Below are positions 1-9,300 of a stretch of DNA of 64,000 bases, in pieces. The DNA is from Halomonas sp. GFAJ-1 (lineage in GTDB: Bacteria; Pseudomonadota; Gammaproteobacteria; Pseudomonadales; Halomonadaceae), in assembly GCA_002966495.1 (NCBI GenBank), contig CP016490.1, positions 2,170,001 to 2,234,000 on the forward strand, given 5' to 3'. Position 1 is the first letter of the stretch; every line of letters starts with the position of its first letter. The position numbers and the translations under genes are program-made. Below the pieces are notes generated by a model. It did no database searches, was not told where the DNA came from, and saw only the letters and a list, made by a program, of their open reading frames with translations.

Positions 1-147
1 CAACTGCCTACATGGATGCTACTGGCGGCAATACCACGCTGCCAGAAGGGGCGCGGACGAGGCGTTAGCAGTGCTTCACATAACAAGCTGCCTAGCAGGC
101 CTGCCGTTAGGGGGGCTACTAAAGCAAGTGTAAAAGAGGCCTGCATG

Positions 148-978
148 TTAACTGCCTCCTGTGTGGTGAAAGCCAAAACGCTTTACCAGCCATTGGGAGA
201 TGCCTGCAGGTAGCACCGCAAGCCACCAGGTGCCGAAATTCAGCGGGAAAGGGAAACTCACCCGGGCGCGATTGGCACTGATGCCACGGGCAATCTTATT
301 TGCTGCGCGCTGGGGTGACCACTCCCACGGTTTGGGGCCGGGCATTGCCTCGCTCATGGGAGAGGTGACATAGCCTGGCATGACCACTGTGACACCGATG
401 CCGTGAGGCGCTAGCAAGCCTCTCAGGCCTTCGCCATAGGCTTTTATGCCTGCTTTGCTAGCACTGTAGCTGGGCGTGGTGGGTAAGCCATGCCAGCCTG
501 CCAGGGAGCTGATAAACACAAGCTGACCGCTGCCTCGAGCTTGCATCGCCGGTACCAAGTGCTGGGCCATGGCAATCGGCGTCTTTAGGTTGATATCTAA
601 TAGCGCTTGAACGTCGTCCCAGGGCTCCAGCCCGCCCTCGTGAGTGGGGTGCGTGTTTTTGCCAGCGTTGGCAATGACGATATCTGGCACCTGATCAACC
701 GATAATGCGGTTAACCATGCTTTAAGAGCAGTATCATCGGTCAGGCTGACCGATGAGAGCGTTACTTTTGCGCCTGCCATGCGACACTCCGCGGCAAGTG
801 CTTCCAATGTCTGCTGTTGGCGGCCATGCAGTACAAGGTGGGTGTCGGGAGTGGCATAGACCTTCGCCAGCGCGCCTCCAATCGCCCCCGTGGCACCGGT
901 AATTAAGACACAGCGTTGCTGAACTGCACGGGCAGAGACCTCGGTAGCCGAGGGGGGGGATGATCGGCCAGTGCTCAA
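148..978 (-). CDS. SDR family NAD(P)-dependent oxidoreductase
   Basis: Short-chain dehydrogenase/reductase of 276 residues. The Rossmann nucleotide-binding motif TGATGAIG is at residues 27-34, NAG at 104-106, the catalytic serine in FISS (155-158), and the catalytic pair Y171/K175 in YSASK. A hydrophobic C-terminal stretch (about 245-265) suggests membrane association. The start is TTG at 978, overlapping the TGA stop of the kpsS-like gene (TTGA), so translation is probably coupled. Its place as third gene of a capsule operon suggests a role in making or modifying the polysaccharide or its lipid anchor. The substrate cannot be read from the sequence. Family call is firm, role is inferred. Confidence 0.9.
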   Translation of the reverse strand: MSTGRSSPPSATEVSARAVQQRCVLITGATGAIGGALAKVYATPDTHLVLHGRQQQTLEALAAECRMAGAKVTLSSVSLTDDTALKAWLTALSVDQVPDIVIANAGKNTHPTHEGGLEPWDDVQALLDINLKTPIAMAQHLVPAMQARGSGQLVFISSLAGWHGLPTTPSYSASKAGIKAYGEGLRGLLAPHGIGVTVVMPGYVTSPMSEAMPGPKPWEWSPQRAANKIARGISANRARVSFPFPLNFGTWWLAVLPAGISQWLVKRFGFHHTGGS

Positions 979-2225
979 AGCAGCTTCTCCAACGGTGAAG
1001 GGCAGGCTTCAAGTATACGCGCTGAGTTGTCCACGGCTAAATCAATGCTCGGTTGACAGTAAAACCCGCCATTCACTTGTGCGGCATGCATCACCGTGTT
1101 TTGGAAATAACCGAACAGCGTGGGGTTGGGTGCCGGAGGCTGGTGCCAGAACTCTTCCAGCGAACCTTCATAAGTGAGTCCCGCTAAATTATAGATGGGG
1201 TCACTCAGCGCAAAGGTGGGGCACCGTTTTTCAAGAGAAACAATGCCCACGGTGCTGTTAACCGTCACGGTGCCGACCGCGTGTTTGATGAGTGGATTGA
1301 GGTCGCCAGACTCTAAATAGACAATGCGCCCCTGTAGGCCGTAAAAATCCACCAGCTTTTCGATAATTTTAGGGTAATTGACTAGGCCCATATCCAGGGG
1401 GTGGTTTTTGATACACAGCAGTGCATCACTGGGGGCATGTTCGGCAAACGAGCCCATGACGTGATCCATCACCTCTTTCATATTGGCATAGGGCGAGTGG
1501 TCACGAATTTGTGCATCAGTATTGAGCTGAAGCGGCAGCATAAAATAGGGTTTGCCGCTTTCGATAAGTGATGTAATGCGTTTCGCATCTCGCTTTTTCC
1601 ACTGTTTAAGTAGCGTAAAGCGCTTGATATAGCCCGCGTACTCAACCGGCGCGGTAATGGGCGCATGGTTGCGGTAGCGTGGCGCTATCAGAGGGTTAGC
1701 CAGGCCTGCCAAGTGATAGGCAACATCGTGCATCGCGCGGATTTTAAACGATGAGCGAAAGCGTACTGGCGGTGGGAGTTCAGGCAGCTTTTTTCCGGTT
1801 TCGTAAAACCAGCTGGGGTCGCGAGGCAGTAGTGAATGACCGTTCACTCCTTCGCGCTCTAAGGTAATCCAAAAAGGGCGAAAGTAGCCCTCTTCAAATA
1901 CGTGGGTACGAACCCCTGCATCAGCTGCTTGATCAACGGCTGGGCGGTGAACTGGGCGTCGGTCGCCAAAAACGATTTGATCGGTAATCGCGTAACGCTG
2001 CCAGAGTGACTGTATAAATGCTGGGAGTTCGCTTAGCGGGTCGCGAAATAAGTGGCTATGACCATGGGTGAGTTGCCAGTAGGCCATGTCCCCAGCATTG
2101 AAATTGACTTTGACCACGCGGTGGCCGTCATCGGTTAGTCTACGCGCCAAACGTTGATTAAAGGGCGAGCAAACGCCTTGTAGAAATAAAAATGCGCGCT
2201 TTGGCTTCAACTCAATGGCTTCCAA
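975..2225 (-). CDS. kpsS: KpsS-like capsule polysaccharide Kdo transferase
   Basis: Capsule_synth family protein of 416 residues. The N-terminus FLFLQGVCSPFNQRLARRL is typical of KpsS, and the C-terminal half has HAVGTVTVNSTVGIVSLEKRCP, which resembles the nucleotide-sugar-binding part of these transferases. In group 2 capsules KpsS adds the first Kdo to lysophosphatidylglycerol at the inner face of the inner membrane, and KpsC extends it. The start is TTG at 2225, inside the end of the upstream kpsC-like gene (14-nt overlap), and the stop overlaps the next start. No other kps genes (KpsDEMT, KpsF) are in the window, so they would lie elsewhere. An alternative is a KpsS-like enzyme acting on another anchored glycan. 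Confidence 0.85.
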   Translation of the reverse strand: MEAIELKPKRAFLFLQGVCSPFNQRLARRLTDDGHRVVKVNFNAGDMAYWQLTHGHSHLFRDPLSELPAFIQSLWQRYAITDQIVFGDRRPVHRPAVDQAADAGVRTHVFEEGYFRPFWITLEREGVNGHSLLPRDPSWFYETGKKLPELPPPVRFRSSFKIRAMHDVAYHLAGLANPLIAPRYRNHAPITAPVEYAGYIKRFTLLKQWKKRDAKRITSLIESGKPYFMLPLQLNTDAQIRDHSPYANMKEVMDHVMGSFAEHAPSDALLCIKNHPLDMGLVNYPKIIEKLVDFYGLQGRIVYLESGDLNPLIKHAVGTVTVNSTVGIVSLEKRCPTFALSDPIYNLAGLTYEGSLEEFWHQPPAPNPTLFGYFQNTVMHAAQVNGGFYCQPSIDLAVDNSARILEACPSPLEKLL

Positions 2226-4221
2226 TCAGTAAATTACGATAGCCGCGATACAGACGCTGCTTCCATGTAAGACTATGTTTTTGTGATCTGGCCTGTTCCA
2301 ACAGGCTTACGACGGTTTCAGCGTTACAAAGCTGACGGGAACGTGGGTCAACGTAGTTTGGATACAGCAGAAGTGTTCCTGCCACTAGCGCGTTGAGTGT
2401 TAAGACGCGCTGACGCCTTGGGCAGTGCATAGCATCCGTTGTTAACCCCCAGCCCGCATAAAACGGCAGACCGTAGGTGCATACATGACGGCCGCGCAGT
2501 AGCGCTTCAAAGCCGGTGAGCGAGCTCATGGTATGCACCGCATCAACGCGCTCCAAAAGCACGGTAATGTCGATATGGCTGGCGTCCAAATCATACAGGC
2601 GTTCAGCGTTAGTATCGAGTGTACCTATCCGAGCGCCGCTCAAAACATCGGGATGCGCTTTATAAACAATGAAGGCAGTGGGGTGTGCTTCTCTTACTGC
2701 GCTTAGCAGGGCGCTGTTCGTGCGTATTTCCGGCGAGCCGGTGGCAATAGAGGCATCGCTTTCAACTTGGCCGGGTACCAAGATAACCTGCTGGTTGGCG
2801 GGCAGTGTAATATCCTGTTGGCCGGGCACGTTGTACTTCGAGAGCTTTAACGCCACTAAGCGTTCGCGTAGCTGAGCGGCCCGCGTTAGTAGGTCATCGC
2901 TGAACTCCGCTTGGTTAAGCAGCGTCTCTAGCTCACTGGGTTGGCTTGGATCGTAGTAGATCCCTTGGCGATCAATAACCAAAGAGAGCGGCTGGGTGAG
3001 ATCGACACCCAAGCCTACCGAGCGAATAAAGCCATCTTCCATGCGCCCTAGCTGGTCAAGGTGATGTGGGTAGCGGGCTTTAAAGTCTTCATTGATTCGG
3101 CTGGACCACACCAAAAATTGTGCAGAAGATGAACCTGCGATAGGTGTGACAGGTAGCTCTTTTTGATAGTGGACCACCGCAGCAGGCCCTAAAAACTGGC
3201 TGATAAAACGCCGTTTCCAGAAGGAGAAGCCGCAGGCGAACCATTGGCCGCGCAGTCGTTCTTGCTGACGCTTTTGATCAGCGATCAGTGCGATCGTCTC
3301 TTCTAGCGTAGCGGCCTTACCCGTGTAGGGGTTAGCGTAGCGGGTGTAGCGTAGATAGGCTGCGGCAAACATTTCTTCTAAACTGCGTTTTACGCGCCGC
3401 CGGGTACAGTGCAGCTGATCTTTCGTTAGCCCCCAGCCGGCGTAGAAGGGCAAGCCAAAGCAATGAACCTGCTTGCCGGCTAGCAATGCCTCAAAACCTA
3501 GCTGACTGGTTACTACATAAACGGTATCAACTTGATCAAATAGGGCCCATGGGTTGATGTCTTGGCTAATTAGGCGGCAGCGAGGATGGTTTTTTGCATT
3601 TGCTAAATGCCCCTGTTTTTTACCAGCAATCACGTCAGGATGGACTTTGACTAATATCTCGGCATCTGGGTGGTCGCTTAATGCCTGAGTGAGCATCTGT
3701 TCAAAACTTTCTGCACTAGCACCGCCATGATGAATAGAGGCATCGCCCGCAGTTTGATCTACCACTAAAATCTGTGCGCTACTATCAATTGGCTGGTCGA
3801 TGGCATGGTTATATTTTGATAGCCGGTAGCGCTTTATTAGCGCTATGCATTGGCGGGCTAGCTCAAGCTCCTCGAACTCAAACGTGGCGCTGTTTAGCCA
3901 GTTCTCTAGGTCACTGGGGCGTGAGGCATCATAGTAGATCCCGGTATGGTCAACGATCAAACTGTGAGGTTGATACCCATCGGATGCGAGCCCTAAAGAA
4001 CGCAAAAAACCATCTTCCAACGCAATATAAGGAAGCGCATAGCGTTTAGCATAACGACGGGCACGTTTGCTGGTGGGTTTAAGCCCCCAGCCAATAACGG
4101 CATCAGGTTTTGGTTTAACCCCGCTTATACGCGAAAAACACTCAAACTCAGGCAGAAATTCAGCAAGTGCAGAAATTTTGCGGATGCCATTTGAAGTATA
4201 ACCAGCTGTACGTTTCGCCAT
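2212..4221 (-). CDS. kpsC: KpsC-like capsule polysaccharide Kdo transferase (two tandem domains)
   Basis: Capsule_synth protein of 669 residues made of two related halves. The first half has GWGLKPTSKRARRYAKRY, LEDGFLRSLGLASDG, GIYYDASRPSDLE and FYAGWGLTKD. The second repeats the pattern with MEDGFIRSVGLGVD, GIYYDPSQPSELE and FYAGWGLTTDA. This duplicated layout is the hallmark of KpsC, whose two glycosyltransferase domains build the poly-Kdo linker on a lipid at the cytoplasmic membrane. The length matches the family. It is the first gene of the minus-strand unit with the kpsS-like and SDR genes, and all three overlap. The start MAKRTAGYTSNG fits the family N-terminus. Confidence 0.88.
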   Translation of the reverse strand: MAKRTAGYTSNGIRKISALAEFLPEFECFSRISGVKPKPDAVIGWGLKPTSKRARRYAKRYALPYIALEDGFLRSLGLASDGYQPHSLIVDHTGIYYDASRPSDLENWLNSATFEFEELELARQCIALIKRYRLSKYNHAIDQPIDSSAQILVVDQTAGDASIHHGGASAESFEQMLTQALSDHPDAEILVKVHPDVIAGKKQGHLANAKNHPRCRLISQDINPWALFDQVDTVYVVTSQLGFEALLAGKQVHCFGLPFYAGWGLTKDQLHCTRRRVKRSLEEMFAAAYLRYTRYANPYTGKAATLEETIALIADQKRQQERLRGQWFACGFSFWKRRFISQFLGPAAVVHYQKELPVTPIAGSSSAQFLVWSSRINEDFKARYPHHLDQLGRMEDGFIRSVGLGVDLTQPLSLVIDRQGIYYDPSQPSELETLLNQAEFSDDLLTRAAQLRERLVALKLSKYNVPGQQDITLPANQQVILVPGQVESDASIATGSPEIRTNSALLSAVREAHPTAFIVYKAHPDVLSGARIGTLDTNAERLYDLDASHIDITVLLERVDAVHTMSSLTGFEALLRGRHVCTYGLPFYAGWGLTTDAMHCPRRQRVLTLNALVAGTLLLYPNYVDPRSRQLCNAETVVSLLEQARSQKHSLTWKQRLYRGYRNLLIGSH

Positions 4222-4525
4222 TGGGGTTGCCGCTTATATATAAGCTTAAAGGAGTAGTCGGCGAACATACGTGAAATGGCTGTGCTTATCAATTTTGCCC
4301 AAGCTGCATCCGCGCAGATTGTATACAAGGCAGAGTGTTACGGCGTTGCCGGTCAGGGTGAATTGCCTAACTCAGGTAATTTGCCTAATCTAATTTACTT
4401 TTCAACGCGCTCGCGGGTGCCCTTTTTGGTAAGTTCTGTAATCATATCGTAATGAGCTGTGTCATGACTGATGCTAAGTGGATTACATTAGTGCTAAGGA
4501 AAGTTGATAACAGAAGGAATAACCG
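4222..4525. other. Divergent intergenic region, kpsC-like / diguanylate cyclase
   Basis: About 300 bases without a convincing gene. It must hold the promoters of the minus-strand capsule operon and of the plus-strand cyclase. The part next to kpsC is AT-rich (ATATATAAGC near 4234-4244). The ribosome-binding sequence AGAAGGA for the GTG-started cyclase lies near 4512. I see no RNA gene or clear operator. Confidence 0.5.
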
Positions 4526-6544
4526 GTGCATTTAGCCCGTTTGGTTCACAGACTGAATGTTCTACGTTCGTTAAAAGGCCAGCTACTGCTGGGACTTTCT
4601 TGTGCGCTTTTGTTGCTGGCAGCGTTGGTGTTGGGTATGGCGTGGCAGGTGGGTAAGAACATGCTGTATGAAACGAACATGGAGCATTTACGCTACGAGA
4701 CAAATCTTCTTGCTGATGAAATAACTCATCAGGTTGATCAACGTTTCCAAGCGCTTGAGCGTTTAAATCAATTGCTGGCAACAAATGAAGACGTTGACGC
4801 TCTGGAGGCTACGCTTAGCCAAAACGACGCGTTATTATCATGGTTCGAGGGTATTGTTATTGCTGATAGCCAAGGGCGGATTGTAGCGGACTGGCCCAGG
4901 GTGGAAGGGAGAAGGGGGCTTGAAACGGCTTCACTTGAATATTTTAAAATGCTGCAAGGGACGCGTCAGCCCTATGTGAGCGAACCCTTTGTTGGGCGCG
5001 CCAGCAATATGCCTTTAGTGCTGGTGGGTGTGCCTCGTAAAAATTCAGAAGGAGAGTTTATTGGCTTTATTGGGGGGGTAGTAAGCTTAAATTCTGGTGG
5101 TTTATTTGGTCGCTTGGCTAAAGTGCGGTTAGGTGAACAGGGGTTTGCTTCCGTAGCGACATCTTCGGGTAAAATTTTATACCATCCTAATCAATCTTTA
5201 ATAAACGCTCCTATACCTAACCTAGCGGGCAATCCGTTGCTGGGGTTAGCGCTTGATGGTTGGCAGGGGGATGGGGTTGAAACACTCATTGATGGACGGC
5301 TGAGCCTGCAATCGTACGCGCAGATATGGCCCGCCAGCTGGGTAGTGGGTTTGTTTTTGCCTGTCGAGCAAGCTGAGTTCCCGCTCATAGGATTCATCCA
5401 CAGACTGTGGTGGATCTGGGTCGTGCTTGCGATACTGATGATGCCGTTTTTATGGTGGTTGCTAGCACGTATTCTGACCCCCTTGAATCAATTAGAATCA
5501 CAGATCGGTGAGGTGGGGCGTGGGCGTCGTGACCATGTTAGCCTTGCGACGACGATGCAAGAGCTTCAGCAGGTAGCAGTTACCTTCAACCGTGTAGAGG
5601 ACGAGCGCCAGCAGCTTGTTGGTAATTTGCAAGAGCGCGAGGCCTTCTTGGATTCGGTTCTGAATGCGTCTCCTCAGGGTATGTTTGTCGCCAACTTTGG
5701 CGGCAATATTACCTATATGAATCCCGCGTTATTGGAGATATTGGGGATTTCTGCGGATACCCCCATGGGGGCATGGTTAAAGCAAATACATGCTGATGAC
5801 CTGGATGGCGCTGAGGATATGTGGCGCCATAGCCTTAAGTCTGGCAGCGATTTTGTACGTCAGCTGCGCTTTATTCGTAGCGACAATGAAACGCTTTGGT
5901 TGGATATTCATGCGCGGGTGGTGATGCTTTCCCAGGGTGGCCATTCGCTGGGTTTGGTCGGGGTGGTTAAGGATATTACCGAGCGCCGTCAGCAAGAGGC
6001 TCTTCAGCGTTGGGAGGCTGAGCATGATCCACTAACCGGCTTGCTCAATCGTCGAGGGTTTGAGCGCCGTCTTGAAGAGGCGTTTGCTGATTTCCAGAAA
6101 ACCAGCACACCTTCAGCACTACTGATGTTTGATCTTGACCATTTCAAGCCTATCAATGACGAAGGTGGTCATGCGCTAGGTGATGAAATGCTTCGCCGGA
6201 TTGCTCAGGTAGTGGCGTGGGAAGTGCGCCGAAGCGACCATGTGGCGCGCCAGGGAGGGGATGAGTTTGCTGTTCTTCTGCCAAGTTGCACTATCAGTCA
6301 AGCAGAAAAAATCGCGGAGTCTCTGCGTCAAGCAGTCAGTGAGATAGCGGTAAACCAAGAAGGTAAAGAGTACACGGTTACGCTGAGTATCGGTGTTACC
6401 CGCTTCGACGAGGACGATGAAAGTTTTGACGATGCGCTTGCCAGAGCGGATGCCGCTAGCTATGAGGCCAAAGGGCTGGGGCGTGATAGCGTGGTTTTGC
6501 GGGTGCCAACGGAGCAGGATCTAGGCGCGCTGTTTGATAAATAA
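4526..6544 (+). CDS. Membrane diguanylate cyclase with extracellular sensor, HAMP, PAS and GGDEF
   Basis: Sensor diguanylate cyclase of 672 residues, expected to make c-di-GMP from two GTP at the inner membrane. Order: transmembrane helix at about 18-38 (LLLGLSCALLLLAALVLGMA), a periplasmic Cache-like sensor (about 40-285), a second helix (LWWIWVVLAILMMPFLWWLL), HAMP-like linker, PAS domain (about 370-490, ending in VVKDITERR), then GGDEF. The active-site motif GGDEF is canonical at 577-581, and an RxxD inhibitory site (R568-D571) lies just upstream, so product inhibition is likely. The start is GTG at 4526 with AGAAGGA upstream. No EAL domain. The signal sensed is unknown. Confidence 0.93.
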   Translation: MHLARLVHRLNVLRSLKGQLLLGLSCALLLLAALVLGMAWQVGKNMLYETNMEHLRYETNLLADEITHQVDQRFQALERLNQLLATNEDVDALEATLSQNDALLSWFEGIVIADSQGRIVADWPRVEGRRGLETASLEYFKMLQGTRQPYVSEPFVGRASNMPLVLVGVPRKNSEGEFIGFIGGVVSLNSGGLFGRLAKVRLGEQGFASVATSSGKILYHPNQSLINAPIPNLAGNPLLGLALDGWQGDGVETLIDGRLSLQSYAQIWPASWVVGLFLPVEQAEFPLIGFIHRLWWIWVVLAILMMPFLWWLLARILTPLNQLESQIGEVGRGRRDHVSLATTMQELQQVAVTFNRVEDERQQLVGNLQEREAFLDSVLNASPQGMFVANFGGNITYMNPALLEILGISADTPMGAWLKQIHADDLDGAEDMWRHSLKSGSDFVRQLRFIRSDNETLWLDIHARVVMLSQGGHSLGLVGVVKDITERRQQEALQRWEAEHDPLTGLLNRRGFERRLEEAFADFQKTSTPSALLMFDLDHFKPINDEGGHALGDEMLRRIAQVVAWEVRRSDHVARQGGDEFAVLLPSCTISQAEKIAESLRQAVSEIAVNQEGKEYTVTLSIGVTRFDEDDESFDDALARADAASYEAKGLGRDSVVLRVPTEQDLGALFDK

Positions 6545-6612
6545 TAGCATGTCGACAAACCGTTGCTATATGTAGAGTATAAGTAACTGCTTATCAGACT
6601 GAGAGTGCCCTT

Positions 6613-7560
6613 GTGGAGCTACTTGCGTTATTTTCCCGCACACTAGACGTTACGCTGCCGGTGTTTGCAATGGTCTTTGTGGGTATTGGCTTAAAGCGTT
6701 TGCGGTGGATTGATAGCGCCTTTGTTGCTACGGCCTCAACATTAGTTTTCAAAGGAACGCTCCCTACGCTTATATTCTTAAGCTTGATTAAGGCAGACTT
6801 GAGCGTCGCGCTGGATGTGCCGCTGCTGCTCTTTTTTGCCGTCGCCACATTAGCGCAATTTGCATTTAGCTGGGGGTGGGCGCATTACCGAGTACCTAGA
6901 GCCGAAAGGGGCATTTATGTCCAAGGCGCTTTTCGTGGAAACTGCGGTGTCGTTGGCTTAGCGCTAGCGGCGGGGATGTACGGTAATTACGGGCTTTCGG
7001 CGGGCAGTTTGTTGCTAGGTGTGGTCATCATTATGTACAACGCGCTTTCAGTGATTGCGTTGGCGGCTTACCAGCCCGGGCAATCCACCGATTGGCGAAA
7101 CATGCTTAAGCATATTGCCACCAATCCGCTCATTCTTTCGGTATTTGCGGCACTGCCATTTACTGCTTTCTCGATTCCTTTGCCCAGCTGGGTAATCACC
7201 TCAGGAGATTATTTTGCCTCGTTAACCTTGCCACTTGCATTGATCTGCATTGGCGCAACGCTCTCAGTGGCCAACATTCGCGTAGGGAGCCAAGTTGCGT
7301 TGAGTGCCAGCAGTATGAAAATGATCATTCTGCCGTTTGCCTCCACGCTGGCGGCATGGTTAATGGGCTTCTCTGGGGAGCAGTTAGGCCTGCTGTTCTT
7401 ATTCTTTGCCAGCCCCACGGCCGCTGCAAGCTTCGTTATGGTGAAAGCGATCAACGGCAATGTAGCCCTGGCGGCGAACATTATTGCCATCACCACACTG
7501 ATGGCGAGCATTACAGTAACGGCAGGTATATTTGCTTTGCGCTTTTTGGGGTGGATTTGA
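6613..7560 (+). CDS. AEC family (auxin efflux carrier-like) transporter
   Basis: Hydrophobic protein of 315 residues with about ten predicted membrane helices and the AEC/malonate-permease layout: N-terminal half ending near FRGNCGVVGLALAAGMYG and a C-terminal half with TLPLALICIGATLS and FFASPTAAASFVMVKA. Members move small organic anions or amino acids; the substrate here cannot be told. The start is GTG at 6613, with a purine-rich GAGAG upstream. It lies 68 bp after the cyclase, so co-transcription is possible. Its stop codon is part of an 18-bp inverted repeat that probably ends the transcript, just left of the putative island boundary. Confidence 0.87.
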   Translation: MELLALFSRTLDVTLPVFAMVFVGIGLKRLRWIDSAFVATASTLVFKGTLPTLIFLSLIKADLSVALDVPLLLFFAVATLAQFAFSWGWAHYRVPRAERGIYVQGAFRGNCGVVGLALAAGMYGNYGLSAGSLLLGVVIIMYNALSVIALAAYQPGQSTDWRNMLKHIATNPLILSVFAALPFTAFSIPLPSWVITSGDYFASLTLPLALICIGATLSVANIRVGSQVALSASSMKMIILPFASTLAAWLMGFSGEQLGLLFLFFASPTAAASFVMVKAINGNVALAANIIAITTLMASITVTAGIFALRFLGWI

Positions 7561-7607
7561 CATCCTCCGACCACTAAATCAGAGAGTCCAGTGGTCGGAG
7601 GATGTCA
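7558..7607 (+). terminator. Hairpin at end of AEC carrier gene (18-bp perfect stem)
   Basis: Perfect inverted repeat: arm TGACATCCTCCGACCACT at 7558-7575, complementary arm at 7590-7607, 14-nt loop. It starts on the TGA stop of the carrier gene. There is no T-run, only AATT, so it is either a weak or bidirectional terminator or a structure with another role. It ends 4 bp before the tRNA-like repeat at 7612. Confidence 0.6.
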
Positions 7608-7611
7608 ATTG

Positions 7612-7633
7612 CATGGCGTCCCTGGCAGGAGTC
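7612..7633 (+). repeat. Duplicated tRNA-Arg 3' end, putative attL of the island
   Basis: CATGGCGTCCCTGGCAGGAG plus TC is identical, in the same orientation, to 36176-36197, which covers the CCA-encoding 3' end of the tRNA-Arg(CCT) gene. A duplicated tRNA 3' end on the far side of an inserted segment is the usual footprint of integrase-mediated integration. The copy is cut off at 7634 by what looks like the end of an insertion sequence. Confidence 0.65.
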
Positions 7634-7737
7634 TGAACCGCCCCAGATTTCGTAGACACCTGGAACGATTCAGCCATCGCAGGGGCTAGATTGCTTCGCC
7701 GTTTCACTTCTCGCACAGACATATCACGCGCTCGGCT
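7634..7737. mobile_element. Remnant of an IS3-type insertion sequence end
   Basis: Starts with TGAACCGCCCC, the same terminal sequence as the intact IS3 element at 12394-13699, and begins exactly where the tRNA-like copy stops. The following sequence (AGATTTCGTAGACACC) differs from that element, so it comes from a relative rather than the same IS. No transposase reading frame or second end is visible nearby. I treat it as a solo or decayed end; its right limit is uncertain. Confidence 0.4.
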
Positions 7738-9300
7738 TTAAAACGTTTCTACCTCAAACGCTACAATTTGCCGTTGAGCGCTTGAAAATTCCACGCCCAC
7801 TAAGTGGATGGGCTTGCCAGAAGCACGGTGTTTGTCGGCATATCCCTTGGCTTTGATTTGCTCAAGCGCCTTGCCTTCGGGCAGCTGTTCCACGACCTTG
7901 AATTCAAAAAGATAAACATGGCCACCAAAGTCGACGCTCATATCTACCTTACCCCTTAAGCTAACATCTTCCACCGTCACGCCCACGCCGAGTGCGGCGA
8001 AGTGGCTGTAGAACACACTGGCATAATGCCCTTCATATTGGGCAATGGGGTTATTACGATACCAGTCGTGGGGCAAGCCAGCATAAAGGGCTTTCAGGTG
8101 AGCCTCCAACCCCACCAGATCATGCTGACGTAATACCGTAAACAAGGTGCGGCGTTGTTTTGGAATGTCGTCAACACCCAGCGAAGGCAGTAGCGCCTGG
8201 TTCAGGCTGGTTTCAACTTCCTGGTTAGGAAACCCCAGGGTGTACTGGCGGTAGCCCACGATAGGCTCTTCGATATTCTTGATTGTTAGATAACCGGCTT
8301 GAAACAGCAGGGCATCCGAGCTGATGGCATCGACATCAAATTGGCTGAGCAGCTCGTATTCCGTTTCCCAGTGTGCTAACTGGGGAGTAAATACGCCGCG
8401 TTCTTTCAGCAGGTTGACCAGAAACGTTGGGGTGGCGCTTTCAAACCAGTAAGGGCCGAACTCACGTTTCTGCAACAAGAGCAGCACATCAAAAGGGTTG
8501 TAAACTGAATCGACGTTTTTGCTGCCCCAACGGTAGCCGTTATACCAGCGGCGGATCTCTTCGCGATCAAGGCCGGGAAGTTCTGGTGCAAACACTGTAT
8601 CGATATCGTGATCGGTATAACCGCAAATAGCCGCGTAAGGCGCATCGAGAGTAATGTCATTTAGGTTGTTAAGCCCCGAAAACAGGCTGACTTTACTGGA
8701 CTTGGACACGCCGGTGAGCAGCACAAAATGCAGGTGCGGGTCGGCATCCTTGAGCACGCTGTAAAGGTTCTTCAGCCCCTCGCGCAGTTCGCGGGCCAGT
8801 TCAGGGTCGAGCAGGTTATCCAGAATCGGCTTGTCGTACTCGTCGATCAAGACAACGACGCGCTGGCCATAGGCGAGATGGGCGTTTTCAAGCAGGCTGG
8901 CAAAGTCGTCGGCAATCCTTTCGGGTGGCGTTACATCAATCCTCAGATGGTGGCGCTGTTGCTGCAGTTGGTAGCGAATATTCGCGTCCAGATCCTCGCG
9001 GCTGGTGACCACACCGTTGGAGAAGCTGATGCGCACCACGGGATTGTGCGTTTGCCAGTCCCACTTGTCGTGGATATACAGCCCTTCAAACAGTGCCTCT
9101 CGGCCTTCGAACAGGCAGCGCAGAGTATCCAGCAGCAGGCTTTTGCCAAACCGCCGTGGGCGAGAGAGAAAGTAATAGCCGCCCGTTTCTGCGATGTTGT
9201 GAATCAAGGGCGTTTTATCAACGTAGTAATAATGGCCCTTGCGCAACTTTTCGAAGGACTGGATGCCAATGGGTAATATCTGACGGTACGTGGCTGGCAT
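7738..9300 (-). CDS. AAA-ATPase-like / PD-(D/E)XK nuclease protein (DUF1703 family)
   Basis: Protein of 520 residues with an N-terminal AAA-ATPase-like domain (Walker A region SRPRRFGKSLLLDTL, Walker B-like VVVLIDEYDKPI) and a C-terminal PD-(D/E)XK nuclease-like domain with D...EFK visible in GKVDMSVDFGGHVYLFEFKV. This pairing (PF09820 plus PF08011) is common in bacterial genomes, often in several copies and on mobile DNA. Its function is not established; defence or a selfish role has been proposed on architecture. It stands alone on the minus strand, first gene inside the left island boundary. The start at 9300 gives the conserved MPATYRQILPIGIQSFEKLR. Confidence 0.88.
   Translation of the reverse strand: MPATYRQILPIGIQSFEKLRKGHYYYVDKTPLIHNIAETGGYYFLSRPRRFGKSLLLDTLRCLFEGREALFEGLYIHDKWDWQTHNPVVRISFSNGVVTSREDLDANIRYQLQQQRHHLRIDVTPPERIADDFASLLENAHLAYGQRVVVLIDEYDKPILDNLLDPELARELREGLKNLYSVLKDADPHLHFVLLTGVSKSSKVSLFSGLNNLNDITLDAPYAAICGYTDHDIDTVFAPELPGLDREEIRRWYNGYRWGSKNVDSVYNPFDVLLLLQKREFGPYWFESATPTFLVNLLKERGVFTPQLAHWETEYELLSQFDVDAISSDALLFQAGYLTIKNIEEPIVGYRQYTLGFPNQEVETSLNQALLPSLGVDDIPKQRRTLFTVLRQHDLVGLEAHLKALYAGLPHDWYRNNPIAQYEGHYASVFYSHFAALGVGVTVEDVSLRGKVDMSVDFGGHVYLFEFKVVEQLPEGKALEQIKAKGYADKHRASGKPIHLVGVEFSSAQRQIVAFEVETF

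Noticed and set aside
8728..9276. 182-residue plus-strand open frame inside the DUF1703 gene
   Set aside because: It is the antisense of a well-conserved ATPase domain and has no ribosome site; it is a by-product of codon use.
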